A stretch of 64,000 nt of DNA from Pseudomonadales bacterium (GCA_028285415.1 JANQPF010000008.1:169878-233877); one strand, 5' to 3'; positions 48,297 through 56,238 are shown, numbered from the stretch's first letter. The notes: generated from the sequence alone by a model not told the origin. Numbers and translations: made by a program.

Positions 48297-48372
48297 TGGG
48301 GTGGACGATGGGGCTTGAACCCACGACCGCCGGGATCACAACCCGGAGCTCTACCAACTGAGCTACGCCCAC
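48297..48372 (-). tRNA. tRNA-His(GUG)
   Basis: 76-nt cloverleaf with the extra 5' G(-1), anticodon GTG in the loop of stem CCGGG/CCCGG, T-arm GTGGG-TTCAAGC-CCCAT and an encoded CCA (48297-48299). The acceptor contains one G-U pair. It has its own promoter at 48394-48422 and is followed by tig. Confidence 0.95.
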
Positions 48373-48393
48373 CATGGTTTTTTAAGGGGGCGG

Positions 48394-48422
48394 ATTATAT
48401 TCGCGGACGGCATTTCCGCCAA
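48394..48422 (-). promoter_or_regulatory. Promoter of tRNA-His (and possibly tig)
   Basis: On the minus strand TTGGCG (48422-48417), 17-bp spacer, TATAAT (48399-48394), then a GC-rich discriminator CCGCCCCC typical of stringently controlled stable-RNA promoters. It lies 22 bp from the mature 5' end of tRNA-His. Confidence 0.75.
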
Positions 48423-48488
48423 CTGCTATTTGCAGAGCCGCAGGGGACTTCAATCCTGCCCGCGGTACCGTTTTCCGGCGGTCGGACT

Positions 48489-48878
48489 ATGCTTTCAGTC
48501 AGACAACTGATTGCAGCAGCTCACATGGTCAAATCCAGTTTTGATGGCAAGTTGGTCACCCACGCCTTCCGCGGCGAGTTCTCTGCTTACGACATGGTCG
48601 AAGCCAAGGCATTCGTCGAATCAACCTGCCTCGATGCGGGCAGCTACGCGGTGCTGTGGGATCTGCGCGAAGCGCTGCTGTCCGAGCTCGACCGGACCTA
48701 TCAAGCGCTGACCAAGGCGATCGTCAATCCCCAGGCGATGGCTTACAAGCGCGCATTCCTCGTCGGTTCCGCCGAAGACTACGCGCGCTTCGAAGAGGTG
48801 CTGGGTCAGGCCACGGTACCGTGGCCATGGGCGGCGTTCAAAGACGAAGCCTCGGCCCGGGAATGGCTCCTGGCTTAA
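48489..48878 (+). CDS. SpoIIAA-like (STAS-related) hypothetical protein
   Basis: 129 residues, or 117 from the ATG at 48525. The alternation of strands and helices, with FDGKLVTHAFRGEFSAYD, SYAVLWDLREALL and the C-terminal AFKDEASAREWLLA, resembles SpoIIAA-like/STAS folds, but similarity is judged by eye and weak. No signal peptide or catalytic motif. It is the first gene of the accessory patch between tRNA-His and tRNA-Arg. Confidence 0.6.
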   Translation: MLSVRQLIAAAHMVKSSFDGKLVTHAFRGEFSAYDMVEAKAFVESTCLDAGSYAVLWDLREALLSELDRTYQALTKAIVNPQAMAYKRAFLVGSAEDYARFEEVLGQATVPWPWAAFKDEASAREWLLA

Positions 48879-49057
48879 GTGCCTCGTTACTGCAAAACCA
48901 TCGTTCTATCCCGTCAAAACTTCGTAACCCGTTCGAGTTACCATTGGTCCAGGACAGGCAAAGACAGCCTCGCTTCTCGTTGACCATTTTCTGATCGGCA
49001 AGCCGAAATACGCCCTGTCAGGTCTCGAGAATTGTGGACCTGTGTGCAGGACTTTGA

Positions 49058-50074
49058 ATGAAGTTTGTTACGTACGCTCTCCCCTTCATCTTCACCGCAG
49101 TGCTCAGTGGATGTAACAGCGGAGACAGGGGGTGCTTCGGCCTCTGCAGCAAGAAAGATGATTCGCAAGCGCAGCCGGCTCCGAGTGTGGACCGCTCCTG
49201 TTACGCTGACAGTACGCTTGGTGATGAACAGGAACTGACTTACGCCATCACAGCGCCGAGCACCCAACAGCGACTTCGATTTCATTCGATCGCGAGCGCC
49301 GACATCGATAACCTTCGCCCGGTGCTCATTTGGGTAACAGGCCGTACCTGGACATTGGACAATGAGTTCAATGACGTACCGGACATCGCGCGATCACTCG
49401 CTCGAGAAATTGGAGCCCACCTGGCTTTGCTTCAATACAGAGACGCAGCGACGAGTGACTGGCCCGAATCCATCGCAGACACTCATACCGCCATCAGGTA
49501 CCTCAAAACCCAAGCGGGAACGCTCAACATTGACGTCAATCGGTTTGTTCTCGCCGGTGATCGCGCAGGCGCACACCTGGCCTCTCTGGCTGCAACGACC
49601 CTCGGAATTCAGGAGTTTCTGGGTGACGATCACATGAACGAATCGAGTCGAGTGAGCGGCGCCATCCTGCTGAGTGGCCTCTATGACTTCGCAGCCGTGA
49701 CGGCAGACAGCGAAGCCATCGCCGCCCGGTGCAATGATGCGGTCCCGGCAATCTCGAGCGCGCCGATTCGTGAGCTCCTCGATTGCGCAACCCCTGCAGC
49801 TGGCGCTTCGCCCCTGGAAGCCTGTGACGCAAACGATCTGACTCAGGCATCAACCACCTTCCACGTCAGCTCGGACGACCCACCAATGCTCCTGTGGCAC
49901 GGGACGGCTGATTGTGACTATCCACCCGCTCAGAGCGAGCATCTGGATCAGGTCTTGTCAGATCGATCTGTCGAGCACGTTCTCAATCTGATCGCGGGCG
50001 CCGACTCCCGTCTGGAAGGTTTGACGGCAACCTCAATCGAAATAGAGCTCGCCGGTGTCCTTGAATGCGAGTGA
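49058..50074 (+). CDS. Lipoprotein of the alpha/beta-hydrolase fold, probable pseudoenzyme
   Basis: 338 residues. Signal peptide with lipobox LSGC (Cys19), so a lipoprotein. The body follows the BD-FAE/carboxylesterase-like alpha/beta hydrolase: LRPVLIWVTGRTW, IADTHTAIRYLKTQAG, then FVLAGDRAGAHLASL where the nucleophile elbow would read GDSAG. The Ser is replaced by Arg169 (CGC at 49562-49564; one base from AGC). The late acid motif (LLWHGTADCDYPP) survives, but the expected His region reads AGADSRLE with no His. The protein is intact, so it may have a non-enzymatic, binding role. Cys-rich near the N-terminus (SGCNSGDRGCFGLC). Confidence 0.72.
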   Translation: MKFVTYALPFIFTAVLSGCNSGDRGCFGLCSKKDDSQAQPAPSVDRSCYADSTLGDEQELTYAITAPSTQQRLRFHSIASADIDNLRPVLIWVTGRTWTLDNEFNDVPDIARSLAREIGAHLALLQYRDAATSDWPESIADTHTAIRYLKTQAGTLNIDVNRFVLAGDRAGAHLASLAATTLGIQEFLGDDHMNESSRVSGAILLSGLYDFAAVTADSEAIAARCNDAVPAISSAPIRELLDCATPAAGASPLEACDANDLTQASTTFHVSSDDPPMLLWHGTADCDYPPAQSEHLDQVLSDRSVEHVLNLIAGADSRLEGLTATSIEIELAGVLECE

Positions 50075-50161
50075 GCATGGATGGGTGTTGGATGGGTGGC
50101 TGCTTTCTCGACAGTCAGGCCGTCATCGATGCGATCGCCAAAGCGGCATCGGTTGAAGCCT

Positions 50162-50353
50162 GTGGATGACCAGACATTGTTCAACTGGGGGTTCTGGGAC
50201 GCATACCATACGACGGAGGAACCGCAGCGGGCGGAAGAACCCGCCTACATGGCAGGATTCCGGTGTGGCATCGAGCAGCGCGAAGCCGCCTCGTTCGATA
50301 CGTCGGCCCAACGCCGAGCGTTTGCAGAATTCGAAAAAGTAAAAGATGTTTAG
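50162..50353 (+). CDS. Small hypothetical protein
   Basis: 63 residues from a GTG at 50162: DDQTLFNWGFWDAYHTTEEP then AYMAGFRCGIEQREA. It is acidic, aromatic-rich and soluble. An ATG at 50081 would extend it by 27 basic residues that look unlike the rest. I recognise no family; the repeated G-x-x-x-A/G-Y pattern (GFWDAY, AYMAGF, GIEQ) is seen in small uncharacterised proteins. Confidence is limited by size. Confidence 0.4.
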   Translation: MDDQTLFNWGFWDAYHTTEEPQRAEEPAYMAGFRCGIEQREAASFDTSAQRRAFAEFEKVKDV

Positions 50354-50560
50354 CTGATGTCCCGAGGCGCAGATAAATCCGATAGGTAAGCGTGGAAAAT
50401 ACTGACGGTTTTAATTGAGCTGCCGGTGTTTACTTATCTGGCTGTCCGCGACTCCCCGTGCGGCAGTCTCCACAGTGCGCCATAGCGCACACCTTGGCCG
50501 CTTCCGTCGCTCCATTCCTGAAGTCACGGGAGCCGGCCTTTATGCAACGCTCAAGTCAAT
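50354..50560. other. Gene-free, relatively AT-rich stretch
   Basis: 207 bp of locally AT-rich then mixed sequence with no open frame of substance, lying between the small hypothetical gene and a truncated acetyltransferase gene. No repeat, promoter or structured RNA recognised. Confidence 0.4.
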
Positions 50561-50776
50561 TCACGCTCTACTCTGAGGCTCGCCGAAGGAAGCATAACCA
50601 ACGGTCTGGTTTTCCACGGAAAACAGAACCCCACAGTAGTCGGCGTCGAGCCATCTTCTGAGGCGCTCTTCTCTTGCTTGGGGATCCATGGGAATTGCAC
50701 CTTCATCCTCATGGAGGATCCCATTCAGTTCCGCGAGCTGCGGGATGTCGTCCGACTGACATATTTTCCAATCCAT
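50561..50776 (-). pseudogene. Truncated GNAT acetyltransferase (N-terminal fragment)
   Basis: 71 codons encode only the first half of a GNAT domain: DIPQLAELNGILHEDEG, ERLRRWLDADYCGVLFSVE, QTVGYASFGE. The acetyl-CoA-binding half (the R/Q-x-x-G-x-G/A loop) is missing and cannot be found in the downstream sequence in any frame. A normal protein of this type has about 150 residues. It is probably a relic left by a deletion or rearrangement. Confidence 0.6.
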
Positions 50777-50990
50777 GGACCATTTTACCGCAGAGGCGAC
50801 TTACCGCAGAGGCAACAGTCGGCTATTGGCCGAACGCTGCCCGTCAGACCGATACAGGGATGACAGCACAACCCGCGAATCGTAGGTGTTGGATTCGAGT
50901 GAGGACCGGTGCCGCAAAGCTTCTACGAACCGGATCTTGGCGCAATATCTCTCCGATAAACTGTAAGTTATTGTTTTTCAGGACAGTGTT
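50777..50990. other. Gene-free stretch downstream of tRNA-Arg
   Basis: 214 bp. Two copies of TTACCGCAGAGGC lie close together (from 50785 and 50801). Beyond the tRNA-Arg 3' end (minus strand) follow A/T-rich bases with CCTGAAAAACAATAACTT, with no clear terminator hairpin. No gene seen. Confidence 0.4.
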
Positions 50991-51354
50991 TGGCACGCCT
51001 GGAAGGACTCGAACCTTCAACCCTCGGCTTAGCTTACCAGCTACCGCTTTCGCGGCCTCGACGCATCGAGTTTGTGGTCTGGACTATCTCTTCACCGTCT
51101 CAGGTGCTGCACGTATAGTCTCTACGGAGCCCTGCGCAGGCTGTCTGCCTGGCTCTGGCCCTCCTACCCTCACTTTGAGCCTTCGGAGGTTCAGGGTCGA
51201 TTGGTTTGCTCGACCACAGGTTTCCACGGGATTGCCATCAGCATGATCTGTTAAGGGTTCCCCGTTACGGTGCAGTCCACTGCACCGGTTCCGTTTCCCG
51301 GCGCAGGCTCCTACATTTAAAGGCCGATGCTCTATCCAGTTGAGCTACAGGCGC
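50991..51354 (-). tRNA. tRNA-Arg(UCU) interrupted by a group I intron
   Basis: Exon 1 is 51354-51320 (35 nt: acceptor GCGCCTG, D-arm, 5' anticodon strand TCGGC, then CTT). Exon 2 is 51032-50991 (42 nt: CTAA, GCCGA, variable loop, T-arm CCTTC pair, acceptor CAGGCGT, G, CCA). Joined they give a 77-nt cloverleaf with loop CTTCTAA, anticodon TCT, and strong likeness to E. coli tRNA-Arg(UCU). The 287-nt interruption falls between positions 34 and 35. The gene follows tRNA-Pro by 8 bp and shares its promoter. It reads AGA/AGG codons. Confidence 0.9.
51033..51319 (-). ncRNA. Group I self-splicing intron (IC3-like) in tRNA-Arg(UCU)
   Basis: The 5' splice site follows U (exon end CUU); the guide GAG at intron positions 10-12 (51310-51308) pairs with CUU, ending in the required U-G wobble. 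Next comes CCTGCGCCGGGAAAC, nearly the P2 start of the Azoarcus tRNA-Ile intron. P7 is GACTAT (51120-51115) with ATAGTC (51087-51082), set in AGAGACTA and GATAGTCC, the classic R and S elements. P8 is CACC-TGAGAC-GGTG. P9 hairpins are CTCGA-TGCG-TCGAG (51070-51057) and CCGC-GAAA-GCGG (51055-51044). The last base is G (51033). No open frame for a homing endonuclease. Confidence 0.9.
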
Positions 51355-51362
51355 GTTGAAAT

Positions 51363-51439
51363 TGGTCGGGGTAGAGAGATTCGAACTCCCGACATCCTGC
51401 TCCCAAAGCAGGCGCGCTACCAGACTGCGCTATACCCCG
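51363..51439 (-). tRNA. tRNA-Pro(UGG)
   Basis: 77-nt cloverleaf: acceptor CGGGGTA paired with TACCCCG, anticodon loop TTTGGGA between CCTGC and GCAGG (anticodon TGG), T-arm CGGGA-GTTCGAATC-TCTC, encoded CCA at 51365-51363. First gene of a Pro-Arg tRNA operon. Confidence 0.96.
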
Positions 51440-51448
51440 TGCGGCGCG

Positions 51449-51476
51449 ATCATACTACGACAATCCCAATGGTCAA
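51449..51476 (-). promoter_or_regulatory. Promoter of the tRNA-Pro/tRNA-Arg operon
   Basis: On the minus strand TTGACC (51476-51471), 16-bp spacer, TATGAT (51454-51449), then a GC-rich discriminator CGCGCCGC before the mature tRNA-Pro end, as expected for stable-RNA promoters. Confidence 0.75.
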
Positions 51477-51586
51477 TTGTGATTGGCACACATTGTGACC
51501 CACAGATCCGCTTAATTCCCGCTGTCGGTTCCGGTGTCGGACACGAAACGATTAGAATGAGCGTTTTGGAGTACCCCCATACACGC

Positions 51587-52447
51587 ATGACTGCACAAAT
51601 CATTGACGGCAACGCCATTGCCAGGGCCATGCGCGGCGACATTGCGGTTGAGGTCAAAGACTGGATCGCCGCCGGGCGCCGCCCGCCGGGACTTGCCGTC
51701 ATCCTGGTCGGTGACGATCCGGCGTCCGAGATTTACGTCAAAGGCAAGCGCCGCGACTGCGACGAGGTGGGCTTTCACTCCATCGTGCAGCATTTGTCCG
51801 CCCACGTGACCCAGCAAGATCTGGAGGATCGCGTGAAGGCGCTGAATGACGATACGAGCATCGACGGCATCCTGGTGCAGACTCCGCTGCCCGCGCACAT
51901 CGACGAGGATCGCATCATCGACAGCATCGATCCAAGCAAAGACGTCGATGGCTTCCATGCCTACAACATTGGCCTCCTGGCGCTCAGGCGCCCGGCACTC
52001 AGAAGCTGCACGCCGAAAGGTGTGATGCTGCTCCTCGAACACATTGGTCTCGAGTTCAAGGGTCTCGACGCGGCGATTCTCGGCGCCTCCAACCATGTCG
52101 GGCGGCCTATGGGCCTCGAGCTCCTGCTCGCTGGCTGCACCGTGACCACCGCCCACAAGTTCACCCGCGATACCGCATCGAAAGTGCAGCTTGCCGACAT
52201 TGTCGTGTCCGCCGTCGGCAAACCCGGCCTGGTACCACCCGAGTGGATCAAGCCCGGCGCTGTGGTCATCGACGTCGGCATCACCCGCGGTGAGAACAAC
52301 AAGCTCTACGGCGACGTGCAGTTCGACGCCGTGAAGGAAGTTGCTGGGTGGATCACACCGGTGCCCGGCGGCGTCGGTCCCATGACGCGCATTGCGCTTT
52401 TGCAGAACACACTGCAGGCGGCACGCCAGCACCTGGGTGTCGCGTAG
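51587..52447 (+). CDS. folD: Bifunctional methylenetetrahydrofolate dehydrogenase/cyclohydrolase FolD
   Basis: 286 residues. Interconverts 5,10-methylene- and 10-formyl-tetrahydrofolate with NADP. Motifs: [17 protein letters not shown] with the catalytic Lys (about residue 54), [14 protein letters not shown], the NADP loop [14 protein letters not shown] and the C-terminal signature [14 protein letters not shown] at 51587 is chosen since the open frame further upstream runs through tRNA-Pro. TAGAAT at 51553-51558 may be a -10 box. Only 3 bp separate it from lpxH. Confidence 0.95.
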   Translation: MTAQIIDGNAIARAMRGDIAVEVKDWIAAGRRPPGLAVILVGDDPASEIYVKGKRRDCDEVGFHSIVQHLSAHVTQQDLEDRVKALNDDTSIDGILVQTPLPAHIDEDRIIDSIDPSKDVDGFHAYNIGLLALRRPALRSCTPKGVMLLLEHIGLEFKGLDAAILGASNHVGRPMGLELLLAGCTVTTAHKFTRDTASKVQLADIVVSAVGKPGLVPPEWIKPGAVVIDVGITRGENNKLYGDVQFDAVKEVAGWITPVPGGVGPMTRIALLQNTLQAARQHLGVA

Positions 52448-52450
52448 CCC

Positions 52451-53167
52451 GTGCACCGCATCTACCTTTCGGACCTGCATCTCGAAGACGCCGGCGCGCC
52501 TGCGTTTCTGCGCTTTGCCGAGTGCCTCGACGTGGAAGCCGATCGGGTGGACGAGATCTACATCCTCGGTGACCTGGTGGAGATGTGGATCGGCGACGAT
52601 GACGACAGCGCAAATGCCGCGGCATTGATCGAAGCGCTGCAAGGCGCATCAAGGCGCTGCAGAACTTATCTCATGCACGGCAACCGCGATTTCCTGTTCG
52701 GCGATACGTTTGCCGCGCAGGCGGGCGTTGACCTCATCAGCGATCCCCACCGCACGGACGACGGCGTGCTCCTCAGTCACGGCGACGCGCTCTGCACGGA
52801 CGATCACGAATACCAGCAGATGCGCACCCTGCTGCGCAGCGCCGAATGGCAGGCGGATATCCTCGGCAAATCCCTCGCAGAGCGCAAAGCCTTTGGCCAG
52901 GCGCTCAGAGCGCAGAGTAAAGAAAGCTCCGCAAACAAGGCAGCGAACATCATGGACGTGAATCCGGACGCCACCGCCGCGTTGATGCAAGGCAGCGAAA
53001 GCCGCACGCTCGTCCATGGACACACCCACCGTCCGGGCATACATCGCAACGGCAACGGTCAACGCATTGTCACCGGCGCCTGGGAAATCTGCGGCTGGCT
53101 CTGCCGTCAGCGGGAGGACGCGTTTCAGCTCGAGTGCTTCAGCCTGGCACGCCGCTATGGAACCTGA
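52451..53167 (+). CDS. lpxH: UDP-2,3-diacylglucosamine diphosphatase LpxH
   Basis: 238-residue calcineurin-like metallophosphoesterase that makes lipid X in lipid A synthesis, acting peripherally at the inner membrane. Metal-binding motifs: YLSDLHLED, LGDLVEMWIGDD, HGNRDFL, LLSHGD and HGHTHRPG. Length matches E. coli LpxH (240). GTG start at 52451, next to the folD stop. The 3' end overlaps the convergent miaE gene by 29 bp. Confidence 0.94.
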   Translation: MHRIYLSDLHLEDAGAPAFLRFAECLDVEADRVDEIYILGDLVEMWIGDDDDSANAAALIEALQGASRRCRTYLMHGNRDFLFGDTFAAQAGVDLISDPHRTDDGVLLSHGDALCTDDHEYQQMRTLLRSAEWQADILGKSLAERKAFGQALRAQSKESSANKAANIMDVNPDATAALMQGSESRTLVHGHTHRPGIHRNGNGQRIVTGAWEICGWLCRQREDAFQLECFSLARRYGT

Positions 53168-53747
53168 AGGACGCATCCGGCGCACGGATGAGCTCAGCGT
53201 CTCTTTCGAGAAAGCGGGCCACGTGCTCGTCAATGGCCGTTCCCGCCGCCTTTCTGGCAAGCTCGAGGTAGTCGACGAAGTGCCGTGCTTCCGAGTGCAC
53301 CAGTGATTGATACAGCGCCGCCGCTTCGGCCGGCACCACCTCAATCAGCCTGACGAACCGCTCACAGGAGCGCGCTTCGACCACCGCGCCGAGAATCAGC
53401 ACGTCAACCAGACGATCGGGCTCGTCCTTGCGCACGAGCTTGTGCAGCTCACCGGCATAACGCGCAGAGCTGAGCTGGACGTACTCGACGTCGAGCGCCG
53501 TCATGAGGTCGACAACCTGCTCGAAGTGTCTCAGCTCCTCACGCGCAAGCTGCGACATCTTGTGCAGTATCTCAGTCTCACCCACGTAGCGGTACATCAG
53601 CCCGAGCGCGGTGCTGGCCGCTTTCTTCTCACAGTTGGCATGATCGATCAGGAGGAGCGGCAGGTTTGCCCGCGCCGCTTCCAGCCACGCCGCGGGCGTC
53701 TCGGCGGTGAGGAATTCGAGCGCTGGATTGAGATCGGGCCGGCTCAT
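53139..53747 (-). CDS. miaE: tRNA-(ms2io6A) hydroxylase MiaE
   Basis: 202-residue non-haem diiron monooxygenase of ferritin-like fold that hydroxylates the isopentenyl group of ms2i6A37 in tRNA. Iron ligands appear as AREELRHFEQV (ExxH) and HSEARHFVDYL (ExxxH), plus the earlier Glu in DHANCEKKAAS. The ATG at 53747 (MSRPDLNPALEF) is preferred to one at 53786. It lies downstream of the DUF1289 gene by 10 bp, and its end overlaps lpxH. Confidence 0.88.
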   Translation of the reverse strand: MSRPDLNPALEFLTAETPAAWLEAARANLPLLLIDHANCEKKAASTALGLMYRYVGETEILHKMSQLAREELRHFEQVVDLMTALDVEYVQLSSARYAGELHKLVRKDEPDRLVDVLILGAVVEARSCERFVRLIEVVPAEAAALYQSLVHSEARHFVDYLELARKAAGTAIDEHVARFLERDAELIRAPDASFRFHSGVPG

Positions 53748-53757
53748 CTCGAACCCA

Positions 53758-54192
53758 TCAGGCGGGTACCTTGAAGTTGCGCTCATAGTGCGCTTTGGAG
53801 CGGTCGTAGATTTCTCCGTCGAGCAGTTTCAGGAGCGATAGCGCGTCCGCCACGCTGCCGTCAGCGGCCGCGAGCCCCGCGTCGGCAAGCGGCGCATCCG
53901 CGGCACTGAGATGGCGGGTGACCGCGTACAGAAGCGCGCCCCCGTCAAGCTCGGCAAAGGCTTCCCCGGCGCGGACTTCGGCGAAACGAGCGGCCTCGCT
54001 CACCACCACGCGCTGTATTACCACCTCGTCCCTGAGGCGCGTCAGACGCTGCCAGATCTGCTCCTGCTGGGCGTCGTCGTAGCTATTCCACTGCACAATT
54101 TCATGCGCGAAGCGTTTGCACCCACGGCACACCAGATCGCCGTACGTGGTGGAGCAGATTCCGACACAGGGCGTACGTTTGTTGAGCGGCAC
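53758..54192 (-). CDS. DUF1289 protein with extended C-terminus
   Basis: 144 residues. The N-terminal ~55 residues are a DUF1289 domain (YdhL-like) with a putative metal site from CVGICSTTYGDLVCRGC (Cys spacing 3, 9, 2) and the HEIVQWNSY motif. The remaining ~85 residues are helical and unassigned. Function unknown. It sits between tgpA and miaE on the same strand, 27 bp after tgpA. Confidence 0.8.
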   Translation of the reverse strand: MPLNKRTPCVGICSTTYGDLVCRGCKRFAHEIVQWNSYDDAQQEQIWQRLTRLRDEVVIQRVVVSEAARFAEVRAGEAFAELDGGALLYAVTRHLSAADAPLADAGLAAADGSVADALSLLKLLDGEIYDRSKAHYERNFKVPA

Positions 54193-54219
54193 TGATACTT
54201 CAGATCGAGAAACTTGGGT

Positions 54220-56238
54220 CTAGGATGCGTTGCCTGCCGTGCGAAAGGCAAGCATGAAACGCAACTTTCTGAGCTCGCGGCGTATCTGCCTGCGCGCGGC
54301 GCGGTCAGCCGTCGCCTCCGGGTCGTAGAGGAGCGCCTGCAGACGGGTGCGCAGCCCTTCTGCGTCGAGCTGTGCGCGACCGGCCAATCGTTGCACGTAG
54401 GCGCCGGGGGTCTCCCCAGACTGTCGCGGCAGGCCCTGACGCGCCATCGCACGGCAGAACCCGCTGAACACCCGCTCGACCGGATGCCGCTGCTGGGGCC
54501 TGCGGCGATACAGGATGGCTGCGGCAACGAGCAAGAGACTGGCGCCGCCGCCAATTCCCATGGCAATGCCAATGCGGGCCGGGGTGACTTTGCCGAGCAT
54601 GCCCTTCAGCACGTCGGCTTGCGCGGCGGCGTCGTAGCCTACTACCCAGAGGTTCCAGCGATGCTCCAGGGAGTCGACAAACTGCAGCATGCCGGTCACG
54701 AGACCACCCTCACCCATCCGCGCGCTGGCGAGAAAAGACAGCGCGGCGCGGTCTTCGTTGGACAGCGCCGCATTCAAACCGCGATCGATCCGCGCGGGCG
54801 CCACCGCCGCTGTCGGGTCATAGCGGGTCCAGCCGCGCTCGGGCAGCCACACTTCGACCCACGCATGGGCATCGTACTGGCGTACGACCAGGTGGCCCGT
54901 TGCCGGATTGAACTCCCCACCCTGATAACCGCCGACCATACGCGCGGGGATATCGACGCTGCGCAGCGCGTACGTCATTGCCCCTGCATAGTGGGTGCAG
55001 AACCCGCGCCGGGTATCGAACCAGAACTGATCGATGCTGTTGACGCGCTCGAGCACGGGCGGGCTCAGCGTGTAGCTGTAATCCTGCTCGCGAATGCGTC
55101 TGTGCATCGCCTCGATCATGCCTTCCACCGAACCCGTGCGCGCGTAAAGGTCCCTGGCATACTCTCGCAGGCGGGGATTGTCGTCCCGCCACAGCTGCGT
55201 CTCGCGCGCCAGCATCGCGGGCGACAGCTCGTGATCCATGAGATAGCCCGTGTCGCTCGTCACGCGGTAGCGCATGACGGACAGCACCGGCTCCGGGCTC
55301 ACCATTCGATAATCCGCCAGCAGATCCAGGCGCGCGGCATAGCTGACCGGCGTATCCAGGGCAAAAAGCCACTTGCTCTGCGTCGGCTCGAGGAACACTT
55401 CGTAGCTCAAGCCGACCGGCGCATCCACCTGCTCCGGCAGCGGATCGAGCGGCTCCGCAATTGCCCAGGTTCCGAAAGCAAACTCGGAATAGACGAGCCC
55501 CCGCCAGTAGAGATCACGCTGCTGCGGCGGCTCGCCGTCGAACACCGCGCGAAACGCGAGCTCGTCCGACTGGCTGAGGTTGGCCACGTCGCCCGGCGTC
55601 AGGCGATCGCTGATGCCCGTTGATACCGAACTCGGCAGCGGAATGGACCAGAGCGGCGCCACCCGCGGAAAGAGCAGGAACAGCACCAGCGTCAACGGCA
55701 GCGCCTGAAAAATGAGCCCCGCGGCTACCCAGAGCGAAGCCACCGGACGCACCCGGGTCTGCAGCTGGTTCATGCCCACCATCGCAGCGGTCACCACAAC
55801 AGCGGCAAGGAGCTCATACGCCGCCACCGCGATCGTCTGGTCAAAAAGGAACGCCGTGGCAATGAGAAAGTAGCTGAGATAAATCACGAGGTAAGCGTCG
55901 CGGCGATTTTTCATCTCCACGAGCTTCAGCGAAAACGCGAGCACCAGGAGCGAGGTGGCCGCTTCCAAGCTGAACGACTTGTAGCCGCTGAGCGCAATGC
56001 CGACGATAGAGCCGATGACCATGAGCGTCTTCACCCAGCCGGCGGCGTACCCCCAGCGGCCGCGATACACCTGCGTGCGCCAGTATCCGCAAATGGCCCA
56101 GACGCCGACGATCCAGGGCGAGATGTGCACGATCAGCGGCAGAATCACTACCACCTGCGAGACCATCAACAGCGCCAGGCTGTTGCGCGGGATCTGATAG
56201 GCGACGCCGGTGCCCTGCTTATCGGTCAGCGATGCCAT
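54220..56238 (-). CDS. tgpA: TgpA-type membrane transglutaminase (DUF3488 plus transglutaminase domain)
   Basis: 672 residues. An N-terminal DUF3488 region with about six membrane helices (about 20-190), a periplasmic transglutaminase-like domain whose triad lies in TRRGFCTHYAGAMTYALRS (Cys about residue 408), ATGHLVVRQYDAHAWVEV (His) and WTRYDPT (Asp), then one more helix (about 555-575) and a cytosolic DUF4129-like tail. In Pseudomonas aeruginosa TgpA is essential and surface-related. It overlaps the end of the DUF58 gene by 20 bp. moxR-DUF58-tgpA is a conserved trio. Confidence 0.88.
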   Translation of the reverse strand: MASLTDKQGTGVAYQIPRNSLALLMVSQVVVILPLIVHISPWIVGVWAICGYWRTQVYRGRWGYAAGWVKTLMVIGSIVGIALSGYKSFSLEAATSLLVLAFSLKLVEMKNRRDAYLVIYLSYFLIATAFLFDQTIAVAAYELLAAVVVTAAMVGMNQLQTRVRPVASLWVAAGLIFQALPLTLVLFLLFPRVAPLWSIPLPSSVSTGISDRLTPGDVANLSQSDELAFRAVFDGEPPQQRDLYWRGLVYSEFAFGTWAIAEPLDPLPEQVDAPVGLSYEVFLEPTQSKWLFALDTPVSYAARLDLLADYRMVSPEPVLSVMRYRVTSDTGYLMDHELSPAMLARETQLWRDDNPRLREYARDLYARTGSVEGMIEAMHRRIREQDYSYTLSPPVLERVNSIDQFWFDTRRGFCTHYAGAMTYALRSVDIPARMVGGYQGGEFNPATGHLVVRQYDAHAWVEVWLPERGWTRYDPTAAVAPARIDRGLNAALSNEDRAALSFLASARMGEGGLVTGMLQFVDSLEHRWNLWVVGYDAAAQADVLKGMLGKVTPARIGIAMGIGGGASLLLVAAAILYRRRPQQRHPVERVFSGFCRAMARQGLPRQSGETPGAYVQRLAGRAQLDAEGLRTRLQALLYDPEATADRAARRQIRRELRKLRFMLAFRTAGNAS

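Noticed and set aside
48315..48488. Upstream extension of the SpoIIAA-like gene
   Set aside because: It runs through tRNA-His antisense sequence and its promoter; protein-like sequence begins at 48489.
50777..51010. Attachment site of an integrated element at the tRNA-Arg 3' end
   Set aside because: No second copy of the tRNA 3' end was found on the other side of the accessory patch, and no integrase gene is present.
50674..51254. Open frames running through tRNA-Arg and its intron
   Set aside because: They cross a tRNA exon and conserved intron helices; the intron is too short for a homing endonuclease and none of its motifs is seen.
51356..51586. Upstream extension of folD
   Set aside because: The extension is the translated tRNA-Pro sequence; the FolD family start is at 51587.
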